This document shows, in pieces, positions 28,595 to 38,099 of a stretch of 64,000 bases of DNA. A model generated the notes under the pieces. That model saw only the letters and a program-made list of their open reading frames with translations, did not search any database and had not been told where the DNA came from. How positions within the stretch are numbered: position 1 is the stretch's first letter; every line of letters starts with the position of its first letter. Both the position numbers and the translations under genes were made by a program. The DNA is from Streptomyces varsoviensis (GTDB lineage: Bacteria > Actinomycetota > Actinomycetes > Streptomycetales > Streptomycetaceae), in the NCBI RefSeq assembly GCF_000718635.1, contig NZ_JOBF01000005.1, positions 1-64,000 of the forward strand, in the 5' to 3' direction.

Positions 28595-30982
28595 ATGACC
28601 GATCCGGCGCAGACCGCAGTCGAAGAGCCCGTACCACCGTCCGCGCACCCCGGGCTGACCACCGCGCAGGTGGCCGAGCGGGTCTCGCGCGGGGAGGTCA
28701 ACGACGTACCGGTCCGGTCCTCGCGCTCCACCACGGAGATCATCCGCGCCAACGTCTTCACCCGCTTCAACGCCATCATCGGCGTCCTCTTCCTGATCAT
28801 CCTGATCGTCGGGCCCATCCAGGACGGCCTCTTCGGCTTCGTGATCGTCGCGAACACGGCGATCGGCATCATCCAGGAGCTGCGGGCCAAGAAGACCCTG
28901 GACAGCCTGGCCGTCATCGGCGAGTCCCGGCCCACGGTGCGCCGGGACGGCAGGGCGGCGGCGATCCCGACCGGGGAGATCGTCCTCGGCGACACGATCG
29001 AGCTGGGGCCCGGCGACAAGTGCGTGGTCGACGGCGAGATCCTGGAGGCCGACGGGCTGGAGATCGACGAGTCGCTGCTGACCGGCGAGGCGGACCCGGT
29101 GCTGAAGCACCCCGGCGACAAGGTGATGTCGGGGTCCTTCGTGGTGGCGGGCGGGGGTGCGTTCACCGCGACGAAGGTCGGCCGGGAGGCGTACGCGGCG
29201 CAGCTCGCCGAGGAGGCGTCCCGGTTCACGCTCGTCCACTCCGAGCTGCGCACCGGCATCAGCCAGATCCTCAAGTACGTGACCTGGATGATGGTCCCGA
29301 CCGCGATCGGGCTGATCGTCAGCCAGCTCGTGGTGCAGAACCACGACTGGCGCGAGGCTGTGCGCCGGGTGGTCGGCGGCATCGTGCCGATGGTCCCCGA
29401 GGGGCTGGTGCTGCTGACGTCGGTGGCGTTCGCGATCGGCGTCATCCGGCTCGGCCGCAAGCAGTGCCTGGTGCAGGAGCTGCCCGCCATCGAGGGGCTG
29501 GCCCGCGTCGACGTGGTCTGCCTCGACAAGACCGGCACCCTCACCGAGGGCGGCATGGACGTCACGGAGCTGCGGCCGCTGGACGGCGCCGAGGAGCCGT
29601 ACGTACGCCAGGTGCTCGGCGCCATCGGCCAGTCCGACCCCCGGCCGAACGCGTCCCTCCAGGCGATCATCGACGCCTACCCCGCCCCCGACGGCTGGCA
29701 CTCCACCAACGCGCTGCCGTTTTCCTCCGCCCGCAAGTACAGCGGCGCGGCGCTCGGCGGCCCGGACGGCGAGGAGAGCACCTGGCTGCTGGGCGCCCCC
29801 GACGTGCTGTTGCCGGACGGCGACGCGTCCCTCGCCGAGATCGACGACCTGAACGCGCAGGGGCTGCGGGTGCTGCTGCTGGCCCGTACGGAGCGGGCAC
29901 TGGACGATCCGCGCGCCGCACAGGGCGTACGGCCCGCCGCGCTCGTCATCCTGGAGCAGCGGCTGCGGCCGGACGCCGGGGACACCCTCGCCTACTTCGC
30001 CGAGCAGAACGTGGCGGCGAAGGTCATCTCGGGCGACAACGCGGTGTCGGTGGGCGCCGTCGCCGGGAAGCTCGGCATGTCCGGCGCGGAGCGCCCCGTC
30101 GATGCCCGGCGGCTGCCGTCCGAGCGGGACGAGATGGCGGCCGTACTGGAGGACGGCGCGGTCTTCGGCCGGGTCAGCCCGCAGCAGAAGCGGGACATGG
30201 TGGCGGCCCTCCAGTCGCGCGGCCACACCGTCGCGATGACGGGCGACGGCGTCAACGACGTGCTGGCGCTCAAGGACGCCGACATCGGCGTCTCGATGGG
30301 CTCCGGCTCCGAGGCGACGCGGGCCGTCGCCCAGATCGTGCTGCTGAACAACAGCTTCGCGACGCTGCCGTCCGTGGTGGCGGAGGGCCGCCGCGTCATC
30401 GGCAACATCACCCGCGTCGCGACGCTCTTCCTGACGAAGACCGTGTACTCGGTGCTGCTGGCGATCCTCGTCGTCTGCTCCCAGGTCCCCTACCCCTTCC
30501 TCCCCCGCCATCTGACGCTGCTGTCCACGCTGACCATCGGCGTGCCCGCGTTCTTCCTGGCGCTGGCGCCCAACAAGGAACGGGCCAAACCGCACTTCGT
30601 CCGCCGGGTGATGCGCTACTCCGTGCCCGCGGGCGTCATCGCGGGCGCCGCCACCTTCGCCGCGTACCTGCTGGCCCGGCACTACTACACCGGGCCGGGC
30701 GCGCTCGACGCCGAGACGAGCGTCGCGACGCTGACCCTCTTCATCGTCTCCATGTGGGTCCTGGCGATCATCGCCCGCCCGTACACCTGGTGGCGGATCG
30801 GGCTGGTCCTGGCGATGGGGGCCGGGTTCCTGATCGTCCTCATCACTCCCTGGCTCCAGACGTTCTTCGCGCTCAAGCTCGTCGGCACCACCATGCCGTG
30901 GGCCGCCGTCGCCATCGCGGCGATCGCGTCCGCGGTGCTGGAGGTCGTCTGGCGCTGGGTGGGCCGGCGCTTCCCGGTCTGA
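28595..30982 (+). CDS. Cation-translocating P-type ATPase
   Basis: The 795-residue pump has all core motifs: ESLLTGEADP (actuator dephosphorylation loop), MVPEGL in the ion-binding M4 helix, DKTGTLT with the phosphorylated Asp311, KVISGDNAVS, and TGDGVNDVLALKDADIGVS at the hinge. M4 PEGL and the absence of heavy-metal CPC or N-terminal metal domains place it with P2/P3-like or ExpI-type cation pumps (Ca, Mg or Mn) rather than copper pumps. The ion is not determined. After the stop, ctgacggccc is repeated 29 bp on, and a GC hairpin follows. Confidence 0.9.
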   Translation: MTDPAQTAVEEPVPPSAHPGLTTAQVAERVSRGEVNDVPVRSSRSTTEIIRANVFTRFNAIIGVLFLIILIVGPIQDGLFGFVIVANTAIGIIQELRAKKTLDSLAVIGESRPTVRRDGRAAAIPTGEIVLGDTIELGPGDKCVVDGEILEADGLEIDESLLTGEADPVLKHPGDKVMSGSFVVAGGGAFTATKVGREAYAAQLAEEASRFTLVHSELRTGISQILKYVTWMMVPTAIGLIVSQLVVQNHDWREAVRRVVGGIVPMVPEGLVLLTSVAFAIGVIRLGRKQCLVQELPAIEGLARVDVVCLDKTGTLTEGGMDVTELRPLDGAEEPYVRQVLGAIGQSDPRPNASLQAIIDAYPAPDGWHSTNALPFSSARKYSGAALGGPDGEESTWLLGAPDVLLPDGDASLAEIDDLNAQGLRVLLLARTERALDDPRAAQGVRPAALVILEQRLRPDAGDTLAYFAEQNVAAKVISGDNAVSVGAVAGKLGMSGAERPVDARRLPSERDEMAAVLEDGAVFGRVSPQQKRDMVAALQSRGHTVAMTGDGVNDVLALKDADIGVSMGSGSEATRAVAQIVLLNNSFATLPSVVAEGRRVIGNITRVATLFLTKTVYSVLLAILVVCSQVPYPFLPRHLTLLSTLTIGVPAFFLALAPNKERAKPHFVRRVMRYSVPAGVIAGAATFAAYLLARHYYTGPGALDAETSVATLTLFIVSMWVLAIIARPYTWWRIGLVLAMGAGFLIVLITPWLQTFFALKLVGTTMPWAAVAIAAIASAVLEVVWRWVGRRFPV

Positions 30983-31059
30983 CGGCCCTCGGCCCGACGG
31001 CACCGGCCTGACGGCCCGCGTCAACGGCGTGCCCGCGCCTGACTCGTTGGAGGGGCGGC

Positions 31060-31088
31060 GCGGGCGGCGGCACATATCCGCCGCCCGC
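31060..31088. terminator. Hairpin between the ATPase and the secreted SGNH gene
   Basis: An 11-bp G/C stem (outer bases 31060 and 31088) with loop CACATAT ends one base before the ATG at 31090. It may terminate ATPase transcripts or hide the start region of the next gene. Confidence 0.5.
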
Positions 31089-31089
31089 C

Positions 31090-32295
31090 ATGGCAATCCA
31101 GCACCTCATGACAATTTCTCGGGTACGAGGCCGGCGCCGCCTCGCCGTCGCGACCGCCGCCGTGGCCGCCCTCTGCGGGGCCGGGCTCACGCAGGGCGGC
31201 GCCGTACAGGCGCAGGGCAAGGCCGCGGAAACACCGTGGGTGGTGTCCGTCGGCGACAGCTTCATCTCCGGCGAGGCGGGGCGCTGGGCGGGCAACAGCA
31301 ACGACAGCGAGGGCGGCTACTCCGGCACGGACCGCGCCTTCGACGCCACCGACGGCACGACGGACGAGCACCGGGTGTACGGCACGTCCTACGACGACCA
31401 CTGCAACCGCTCCGACAGCGCCGAGGTCCACTCCGCGCGGCCCCAGGCCCGGGCCCAGCGGCTCAACGTCGCCTGCTCCGGGGCGACCTCCACCGCGATC
31501 CTGCTGCCCGAGCACGGCGGCAGCCCCTTCAAGACCGAGCCGTCCCAGGCCCAGCAGCTCCAGGACGCCGTCACCGGACACCCGGTGCGGGCCGTCGTCG
31601 TCTCCGTCGGCGGCAACGACCTCGGCTTCGAGGACGTCATCACGGCCTGCGCCAAGAACTTCCTCCAGCCCATCGGCGCCACGCCCTGCGCCCCGGACCA
31701 GGCCCCGGAGGTCAAGAAGCGGCTGCCCGCGATGCGCACCGCGGTCGTCAACACCCTCGCCGACGTCACCACGGCCATGGCCCGGGCCGGCCACCGGGCG
31801 GGCAGCTACCGGCTGATCCTCCAGTCCTACCCCTCGCCGCTGCCCGACGGCGCGCGGGTGCGCTACCCCGGGGACGGGTACGACCGCCTGACGCAGGGCG
31901 GCTGCCCGTTCTTCGACAAGGACCTCACCTGGGCCCACGACGAACTCGTCCCCGAGATCAGCACCACCCTCGCCTCCGCCGCCCGCGCGTCCGGCGCCGA
32001 ATTCCTCGACCTGTCCCGCTCCTTCGAGGGCCGGGAGGTCTGCGCCTCCACCACCGCCCAGGCCGGCCCCGACCAGCGGCCGTCGGGCCGCACCAGCGAA
32101 TGGGTGCGCTTCGTGACCACCGGCCACGGCCAAGGCCAGCGCCAGGAGTCCCTGCACCCCAACTACTACGGGCAGCTCGCCCTCGGCACCTGCCTCGGCC
32201 TCCAGCTCGACCGGGCGCCGGGCGACCGGCGCTGCACCAACACCGCCGGGGCGGGCCCGCGTGACATGCGGCTGAGCCCCGCGCCCACGGCCTGA
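31090..32295 (+). CDS. Secreted SGNH/GDSL hydrolase
   Basis: A 401-residue exported enzyme. A signal peptide occupies the first 45 residues (basic VRGRRRLAVATAAVAALCG, then AQGKA). Catalytic blocks are SVGDSFISGE (Ser), SVGGNDLGF (Gly/Asn oxyanion hole) and SLHPNYYGQ (His). Several Cys pairs suit an extracellular lipase/esterase of the Streptomyces type. The start may be ATG 31090 or ATG 31108; neither has a clear ribosome site. A strong bidirectional terminator follows. Confidence 0.9.
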   Translation: MAIQHLMTISRVRGRRRLAVATAAVAALCGAGLTQGGAVQAQGKAAETPWVVSVGDSFISGEAGRWAGNSNDSEGGYSGTDRAFDATDGTTDEHRVYGTSYDDHCNRSDSAEVHSARPQARAQRLNVACSGATSTAILLPEHGGSPFKTEPSQAQQLQDAVTGHPVRAVVVSVGGNDLGFEDVITACAKNFLQPIGATPCAPDQAPEVKKRLPAMRTAVVNTLADVTTAMARAGHRAGSYRLILQSYPSPLPDGARVRYPGDGYDRLTQGGCPFFDKDLTWAHDELVPEISTTLASAARASGAEFLDLSRSFEGREVCASTTAQAGPDQRPSGRTSEWVRFVTTGHGQGQRQESLHPNYYGQLALGTCLGLQLDRAPGDRRCTNTAGAGPRDMRLSPAPTA

Positions 32296-32364
32296 GCCGC
32301 CGGGGCCGCGCCCGTATCGCCCATACCTCACGTATCGCCCGTACCGTACGTACGCACCGCCGAC

Positions 32365-32403
32365 AGCCGCGGCCGTCCCGCTCCCCGCGGGGCGGCCGCG
32401 GCT
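32365..32403. terminator. Bidirectional hairpin between SGNH and PucR genes
   Basis: AGCCGCGGCCG (32365-32375) pairs perfectly with 32393-32403. The stem continues through one G-U and four more pairs to a 7-nt loop. It separates converging transcripts. Confidence 0.75.
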
Positions 32404-32432
32404 CAGTTCTGCGCGAGGTGCTACGTGAGGTG

Positions 32433-33998
32433 CTACGCCAGGAGGCCCGTGGCCCGGAAGGCGAGCCACAGGTCGTGGCGGGCGCTCGGGGCGTGCAGCA
32501 GGGAGCGTTCGAGGAGCGCTTCGAGGCGGGTGAGGCGCTTGCGGGCGCCGGGGATGGAGATGCCCAGTTCGGCGGCGGTCCGGCTGAGCTGGGCGTCGTG
32601 CTCCAGCCAGGTGCGCAGCGTCGACGACGGGTCGGCCGGGCAGCCCTCGGCGGTCAGCGGCCGCAGTTGGATGCGGGCCCAGCGCTGGACGGCGGGGCGG
32701 TTCAGCAGGTCGTCGAGGGTGTGGGCGGGCTCCGTGTCCGGGTCGCCGGGCCGGCGGTCCGGCGGCGGTACGGGCGCGGCGTGCACGCGCAGGGCCAGCG
32801 CGAGGGCCGACTGGTCGGCGAGCCGGTCGAGGTCCATGCCGAGCAGGTGGCCGATCAGCCGCAGCCGGGCGGCGAGGGTATTGCGGTGGATCTTCAGGTG
32901 GGCGGTGGCGCGGGAGAAGAACGCGAGCCAGGACGAGGCCGTCGCGATCAGCTCCTGGCCGCTGGGGTCCTGCGGCCGCTTGGGGGCGTGCGAGGTCAGC
33001 GGCGCCAGCAGCGCCCGGGCCCAGGGCGCGGCCACGCCGCCCGCCACCAGGGCCAGTTCGGGAGCGGCGCCGAAGCTCGCGTAGCGGTCGGCGTGGGCGC
33101 GGGCGATGGCCAGGGCGTGGAACGCCTGCGCGTAGCCGACGGCCGTCTCCCGCAGCGGCACGTCGTCGCTGACCCCGACGACGCAGTCGCTCGCCATGGA
33201 GGTCAGCGCCCGGTCGAGGGGCCCGGCGGGGCCGGGCGGCGGGGGCGAGAGCGCGATCACATGGCCGGAGTAGACGGGGCAGCGCACCACCCAGGCGCGC
33301 CCCTCGGAGGCGTCCGCGCACATCCGCACCACCTCGTCGCGACGGCCCGGCGGGCACTCGGCCACGTACACCCGCATCAGCTCGGGGAGCCGGGGCCGCA
33401 GCGCGCCCGCGATCTGGTGGGCGGTCGCGAGCTGCCCGATCATCAGCAGGTGCAGCACCGCCTCGCGGCCGCGGGACTCCGCGAGGTCCACCCGCCGCCG
33501 CTTGCGCTCCGCGCTCTCCGCCTCCCAGCACAACGCCAGCGGCAGCGTGACATCGGCGAGCAGCGCGGACAGCCGGTCGGGCAGCGGCCCGGCCACGACC
33601 ACGCCGAGGGCGAGTCCCTGCTGGTGGCGGGGCCCGCCGAGCGCTAAGAGGACGGCCGTCCCGGCGTCCCCGTCGAGGGTCACCGAGCGCAGCCCCCGCT
33701 CGGTGAGCTTGCGGGCCGCCCCGGCCGCCAGGGCGGTCGCCTGGCCTCCGGACGCGGCCGCGCCCTGCCCGTCCGCCGCCCGTATCGCCGTGCGGTGGTG
33801 CATGGCCGCGCACAGCACGGTGCCGGAGGAGTCGAGCAGCCCCGCCCAGCCGCCGGCCCGCGCGGCGAGCCAGCGCAGCAGCGCCCGACTCCCGCCGGAA
33901 CGCGCCAGGCTCTGCATCCGCAGCACGTCCTCGGCCCGTTCGACGCGCCGCCGCGCCCCGACCGCGCCCCCGGTGTCCGTACTCTCCCGCGTCTGCAC
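32433..33998 (-). CDS. PucR family regulator with two C-terminal helix-turn-helix units
   Basis: The 521-residue protein has an N-terminal GAF-like region (LLRWLAARAGGWAGLLDSSG), a GGDEF-like PucR middle domain and then HTH_30-type sequence twice: SRATAHLKIHRNTLAARLRL (about residue 395) and LSRTAAELGISIPGARKRLT (about residue 480). Family members normally have one. GTG 33998 follows GGGAGG. PucR proteins regulate purine, amine or secondary-metabolite genes in response to small molecules. The target is unknown; the interleaved repeats at 34233-34284 are upstream. Confidence 0.83.
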   Translation of the reverse strand: MQTRESTDTGGAVGARRRVERAEDVLRMQSLARSGGSRALLRWLAARAGGWAGLLDSSGTVLCAAMHHRTAIRAADGQGAAASGGQATALAAGAARKLTERGLRSVTLDGDAGTAVLLALGGPRHQQGLALGVVVAGPLPDRLSALLADVTLPLALCWEAESAERKRRRVDLAESRGREAVLHLLMIGQLATAHQIAGALRPRLPELMRVYVAECPPGRRDEVVRMCADASEGRAWVVRCPVYSGHVIALSPPPPGPAGPLDRALTSMASDCVVGVSDDVPLRETAVGYAQAFHALAIARAHADRYASFGAAPELALVAGGVAAPWARALLAPLTSHAPKRPQDPSGQELIATASSWLAFFSRATAHLKIHRNTLAARLRLIGHLLGMDLDRLADQSALALALRVHAAPVPPPDRRPGDPDTEPAHTLDDLLNRPAVQRWARIQLRPLTAEGCPADPSSTLRTWLEHDAQLSRTAAELGISIPGARKRLTRLEALLERSLLHAPSARHDLWLAFRATGLLA

Positions 33999-34232
33999 CC
34001 GGCCTCCCGATGTTGATGAATGTGGTTTCTGAAACCCGCGGCCCGCCCCGCAGTGCAAGGTGAACCTCGTCGCCGCGCCCGCCCCGCCCTAGGGTGCTGA
34101 GCCAGGTGATCCGGCCGCCGGCGCCGGCCAACAGTGGCTGACGGGGGTGGTCACTGCGGCCGAGGCGCCACGGCGCTGGATCACCCGCGGACCCCCGCGG
34201 GCGCCCACGGACGACGGGCGCGCGGGCGAGCA

Positions 34233-34284
34233 CCTGTGAGCGTGTGGTGAACAGGGAACATCACACGCTCACAGGGCTGTTCAC
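34233..34284. promoter_or_regulatory. Interleaved inverted repeats with pseudoknot topology
   Basis: Arm A CCTGTGAGCGTGTG (34233-34246) pairs with 34262-34275. Arm B GTGAACAG (34247-34254), inside that loop, pairs with CTGTTCAC (34277-34284). The order A-B-A'-B' permits either two mutually exclusive hairpins or an H-type pseudoknot. TTTTT follows at 34285-34289 on the plus strand. It lies 235-286 bp upstream of the pucR start, and could be an operator, attenuator or terminator. Confidence 0.6.
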
Positions 34285-34289
34285 TTTTT

Positions 34290-34716
34290 CGTACACACGT
34301 ACACGGACGCGCCGACAGACGCAACGCCAGGGGGCGGCGGGGCCGCGACGGGGGCGGCCAGGGACGTGGCCGTGCGGACGGGCCCCGGCCCGCCCCCGTG
34401 CCCTGGCCGCCGGCCGGGCCGACGGTCGGCCTCGGCCCGTTCCCGCGGCGCGGAAGAGCCGCTGATGAGCCTGGCCGGCCTCAGTCGGCTCACGCGGCTG
34501 CCCCGCCGGCCGGCCCAGCCCGCCGACCTCGGCCGGCACCCGCGGATGCCCCGCCGGCGGGACCGGCCCCCGCGCCGGGAGCTCCACGCGAACGAGCGGC
34601 CCTCGGCCGGCTCCGCTGCCCGGGCCATCGGCCGAGCTCGCCCCGGAGTCGACTGGCTCTGCCCGAACCGCCGGTCGAACCAGCAGGCCGCCCGGCCGGC
34701 GGCCGTCTCCCTGCCG
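34290..34716. other. GC-rich intergenic region, no gene seen
   Basis: Open frames occur in several phases but none has a ribosome site, family motif or consistent codon bias. It is the 3' flank of the sacsin-like gene. Confidence 0.45.
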
Positions 34717-37700
34717 CTAGTCGAACCAACGGGCCTCGGCCAGTTCTTCCGTCCGGGAGGGGTCTTCCAGCAGCGCCGCCGCCTCGAAGCGGCGGTTCCA
34801 TTGGCCGGCGGCCCAGGCCAGGCCGGCGGCGACGCCCTCCAGGGTGGAGGCGTGGAGGACGTTGTCCGGGCCGTAGCGCCAGTCCAGTTGGACGCCGTCG
34901 ACCGTCAGTTCTTCGTGTTCGATGTACGCGTCCGGGGCCCCCGGGAGGAGGACCCGTACGCCCTCCGGGACCTCGCGCCGTTCGCCGCCGGTGGGGGCGG
35001 GGGCGGTGAACTCCTCGCTCAGCCGGGGCACCTGGAGCAGGTCGGCGAGGTCGGCGGCGAGCGCGGGGCGTACGGGCAGCAGCGCGCGGCCCGCCGTCAG
35101 GGGCAGCAGGTCGGGGGCGTCGGCGATCAGCGCGTCGGCGGCGTCCACGACCCGCACCTCGCCGTCGACGACGGCCCGCAGTTCGTCGGGGAGGGTGACC
35201 TGCTCGGGGTCGAGGGCGGCCAGCGCGCCGTAGAGGCCGTGCAACTGGGCCGCGCCGACCGGCAGTCGGCTGTCCGCGAGCCGGGCCAGCAGCTCGGCCG
35301 CGCCGCCGGGCTCGTCCAGGAGGGAGGCCGCGGAGGTCCGTACGCCCAGGGCCCGCAGCACCTGCTCGTCGCCGCCGCCGAGGAGCTCCGCCGCGTCGGC
35401 GGCCTCGTACAGCCCCGCCAGCAGCGGGTCGCCGCCCGCAGCCCGGAGGCCGGCCGGGCGCCGGCCGTCCAGAACGGGGTGGCCGCGCAGCCACCACGCC
35501 GTGTACGGGCGCACCGACTCCGTCGTGCCGTCCGGCAGCAGAACCCGTACGGGCGCGGTCAGCGCGTCCCGCAGCGGCGGCCGGGCGAGCATCCGCAGCG
35601 CCCGCGGCCACGCGTCGTCGTCGACGAGGTCCAGGTCGCGCACGGCGACGATCTCGGTGGCGACCGGCGGCACCGCGGTCTGCGGCAGCCCGTCGAGCAC
35701 GTCCTCGCACCACACGTCGACGGCGTCCAGCAGCCCGGCGTCGTCCGGCTCCGCGTAGTCGCCGTCGCGGGGCTCCAGTTCGTCGGGGTCCAGCACGACG
35801 TCCGTGGCCCGTACGAGCGCGAAGGTGGCGAGCACGCCCACCGCGGTCAGCGGCTGCTCCCCCCACCGTTCGGCCAGCTCGGCATCGCAGGCGGCCAGCT
35901 CACCGGCGCGTACGACCTGCTCGAACGCGCTGCCCGGCAGCATCAGTTCGCCGGCCGGCGCCAGCTCGCCGTCCTCGTCGGGCAGGGCCAGCGCGGCCAG
36001 CCACGGCTCGTCGCCGGGGGCCAGGCCCGCGTCGCGTACGAGCGCCAGCACCGTCTCCGCCAGCTCCTCGCTGCCCGGCGCGTCGCCTTCGAGCAGCCCG
36101 TACGCGTCCTCGTCGGCGTCCAGCGAGGCCGCGACCGCCGCCCGTACCTGAGGGGTCGTCAGCACGGCGCGCGGGGACGCGGGGAGCGCGCCCAGCTTCT
36201 CCAGCAGCGGATGCGCGGCGTCGGGGTGTGCGACCTTCAGCCCGAGCCGGGCGAGCGCCGCGTGCCGCTCCCCGTCCTCGCCGCCCGGCAGCAGCACCTG
36301 GCGCGGACCGATCGTCGTACGGCCGTCCGCGAGCGGCACCGGCAGCCCGGAGAGCCGGTCCGGGTCGACCCCGGCCAGCGAGTCGTACAGCCGCCGCCAC
36401 CAGGCGGGGTCCCGCTCGACGCCGGCCAGCCGGTCGACCATCTCCCCCAGCGGCACCCGCTCCACGCCGAGGACCCGCAGCTCGACCCGCCGCTCCAGCC
36501 CGGCCGGCAGCAGGCTGGGGAACAGTTCGGCCAGCACGGCGACGGTGTCGGCCCCCGCGCCCTCCACGATCTCGGCGTCGGCGGGGCGCAGGACGTACGC
36601 GCTCCCGGCGGCGGCCCCGCTGAGCGCGGTCGGATCGTCGAACGCGGCGTCGGGAACACGGTCCGCCGCGGGCTCCCCGCCCTGTTCGGCCGCCGCGCTG
36701 GGCAGGAACGGCACCCTCGGCAGCCGCTCCAGCAGCAGCCGGCGCAGCTCGCCGTCGAGTTCGCCCTTGCCCAGCGGGCCGGGCACCAGGTCGACGGTGC
36801 CGGTGCCGACCGGCCGCCAGTCGCCCAGCAGCTCCGCGTACCCCTCGGCCGCGCGCGCCGCCAGGAAGTCCGTCAGCGCGCCGGGCGCGGTGTGGCGGCG
36901 GGTGGGCTCCAGCGGGAACGAGGCGATGAGCAGGGCGGGCAGGCCCAGCGGCTCGTCCGTCGGGGTGGGCGCGTGCAGCACGGGCGCGGTCGTCGGCCGT
37001 ACGGGCGCGCCGTCCGCGTCCACCGGCACCGCCCACGTCACCGACCAGCTCGGGCGCAGCCGCTCCTCCACCGGCCGGCCGGCGAGCAGCGCCGCGTCCA
37101 GCGGGCCGCCGGTGCGCGCGACGCGCCAGCGGGCGGGGGCGGGGCGGGCGCTGTCCTCGATGACGGTGTACGGTCCGTCGGCGCGGCGGGTCACCGTCCG
37201 CACGCCGTCCGCCGTCTCCACGACGACCTCCGACAGCCCCGGCAGGGTCAGCAGCAGCGCGTCGTCGACCTCCGCCAGGAGACGCGCCGTCAGGTCCTCG
37301 GCCGCGCCGTCGCGCAGCGGCAGCACGACGACGGTGTCGTACCCCTCGGGCGCGGTGCCCTCCGCCGGCAGCGGCAGCCGCAGCAGCGGTACGTGGCCGT
37401 CGCGGCGGCGGATCTCCGCGCCGAGGCCGGGCGCCGACGCGGCGGCGTCCGCCGCGATCAGCCGGGCCTCGGCGAGCGAGAACCGGACGCCGCCGGACCG
37501 GCCGACGACGGCGGGCTCGTCGCTGACGGCGAGCACGGCGGAGAACCCGACCCCGAAGCGCCCGACGGCGCCGCCGCTTCCCTCCTCGTCCCGCTTCGCG
37601 CTCGCCCTCAGCGTGGACAGCGACTCCACCCCGGCGGCGTCGAGGGGGGCGCCGGTGTTGGCGGCGGCGAGGACGGCGGGCGCGCCGTCCCGGCCGGGGT

Positions 37701-37944
37701 GGAGGGTGAGCCGCAGCCGGCCGGGGACGCCGGCGCGGGCGGCGGCGTCGGCGGCGTTCTGCGCCAGCTCGACGACGAGCCGGTCGCGGTAGCCGCCGAG
37801 CGCCAGGTCCTCCTCGGCGTTGGCGTCCTCCCGGAACCGCGCGGGCGACGCGGCCCAGGCGTCCAGCACCCCGCGCCGCAGCCGTCCGGTCCCGAACGCG
37901 TCCGCGTCCTCGCCCACGCCTCGCACCATCGCCGCGCCGCTCAC
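34717..37944 (-). CDS. Large sacsin-like Hsp90-type ATPase
   Basis: A 1075-residue protein whose first 200 residues are a GHKL/Hsp90-like ATPase as in sacsin: VVELAQNAADA supplies the Mg-binding Asn, LAAANTGAPLDAAGVESLST the second box, and AVGRFGVGFSAVLAVSDEP the glycine lid. The remaining 850 residues have no recognised domain and are Leu/Ala/Asp/Glu-rich, suggesting a large scaffold or client-binding region. It is probably an ATP-dependent chaperone or conformational switch. GTG 37944 has GGGGAGA upstream. A long antisense frame over it is a codon-bias shadow. Confidence 0.85.
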   Translation of the reverse strand: MSGAAMVRGVGEDADAFGTGRLRRGVLDAWAASPARFREDANAEEDLALGGYRDRLVVELAQNAADAAARAGVPGRLRLTLHPGRDGAPAVLAAANTGAPLDAAGVESLSTLRASAKRDEEGSGGAVGRFGVGFSAVLAVSDEPAVVGRSGGVRFSLAEARLIAADAAASAPGLGAEIRRRDGHVPLLRLPLPAEGTAPEGYDTVVVLPLRDGAAEDLTARLLAEVDDALLLTLPGLSEVVVETADGVRTVTRRADGPYTVIEDSARPAPARWRVARTGGPLDAALLAGRPVEERLRPSWSVTWAVPVDADGAPVRPTTAPVLHAPTPTDEPLGLPALLIASFPLEPTRRHTAPGALTDFLAARAAEGYAELLGDWRPVGTGTVDLVPGPLGKGELDGELRRLLLERLPRVPFLPSAAAEQGGEPAADRVPDAAFDDPTALSGAAAGSAYVLRPADAEIVEGAGADTVAVLAELFPSLLPAGLERRVELRVLGVERVPLGEMVDRLAGVERDPAWWRRLYDSLAGVDPDRLSGLPVPLADGRTTIGPRQVLLPGGEDGERHAALARLGLKVAHPDAAHPLLEKLGALPASPRAVLTTPQVRAAVAASLDADEDAYGLLEGDAPGSEELAETVLALVRDAGLAPGDEPWLAALALPDEDGELAPAGELMLPGSAFEQVVRAGELAACDAELAERWGEQPLTAVGVLATFALVRATDVVLDPDELEPRDGDYAEPDDAGLLDAVDVWCEDVLDGLPQTAVPPVATEIVAVRDLDLVDDDAWPRALRMLARPPLRDALTAPVRVLLPDGTTESVRPYTAWWLRGHPVLDGRRPAGLRAAGGDPLLAGLYEAADAAELLGGGDEQVLRALGVRTSAASLLDEPGGAAELLARLADSRLPVGAAQLHGLYGALAALDPEQVTLPDELRAVVDGEVRVVDAADALIADAPDLLPLTAGRALLPVRPALAADLADLLQVPRLSEEFTAPAPTGGERREVPEGVRVLLPGAPDAYIEHEELTVDGVQLDWRYGPDNVLHASTLEGVAAGLAWAAGQWNRRFEAAALLEDPSRTEELAEARWFD

Positions 37945-38099
37945 GTGTCGTCTCCCCTGCTAGCCGCCGCACTCCTGCCGCGAAACGTACAGCGCTTCCG
38001 CCCCTACCTGCTCTCCACACCCCCACACCGCAAACAGCGAGCCCCCCGCAGAGCCCGAAAGAACCGGTGATTTTCCGGGCACTCCACACCACACCCATA

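Noticed and set aside
34261-34628. Short open frames between pucR and the sacsin-like gene
   Set aside because: They are Arg/Pro-rich, overlap in several phases, and lack ribosome sites and the leaderless -10 pattern.
34366-38070. A 1234-codon open frame on the plus strand
   Set aside because: It is antisense to the sacsin-like gene, is Arg/Gln/Gly-rich, and has no motif or ribosome site. The minus frame has clear GHKL motifs.
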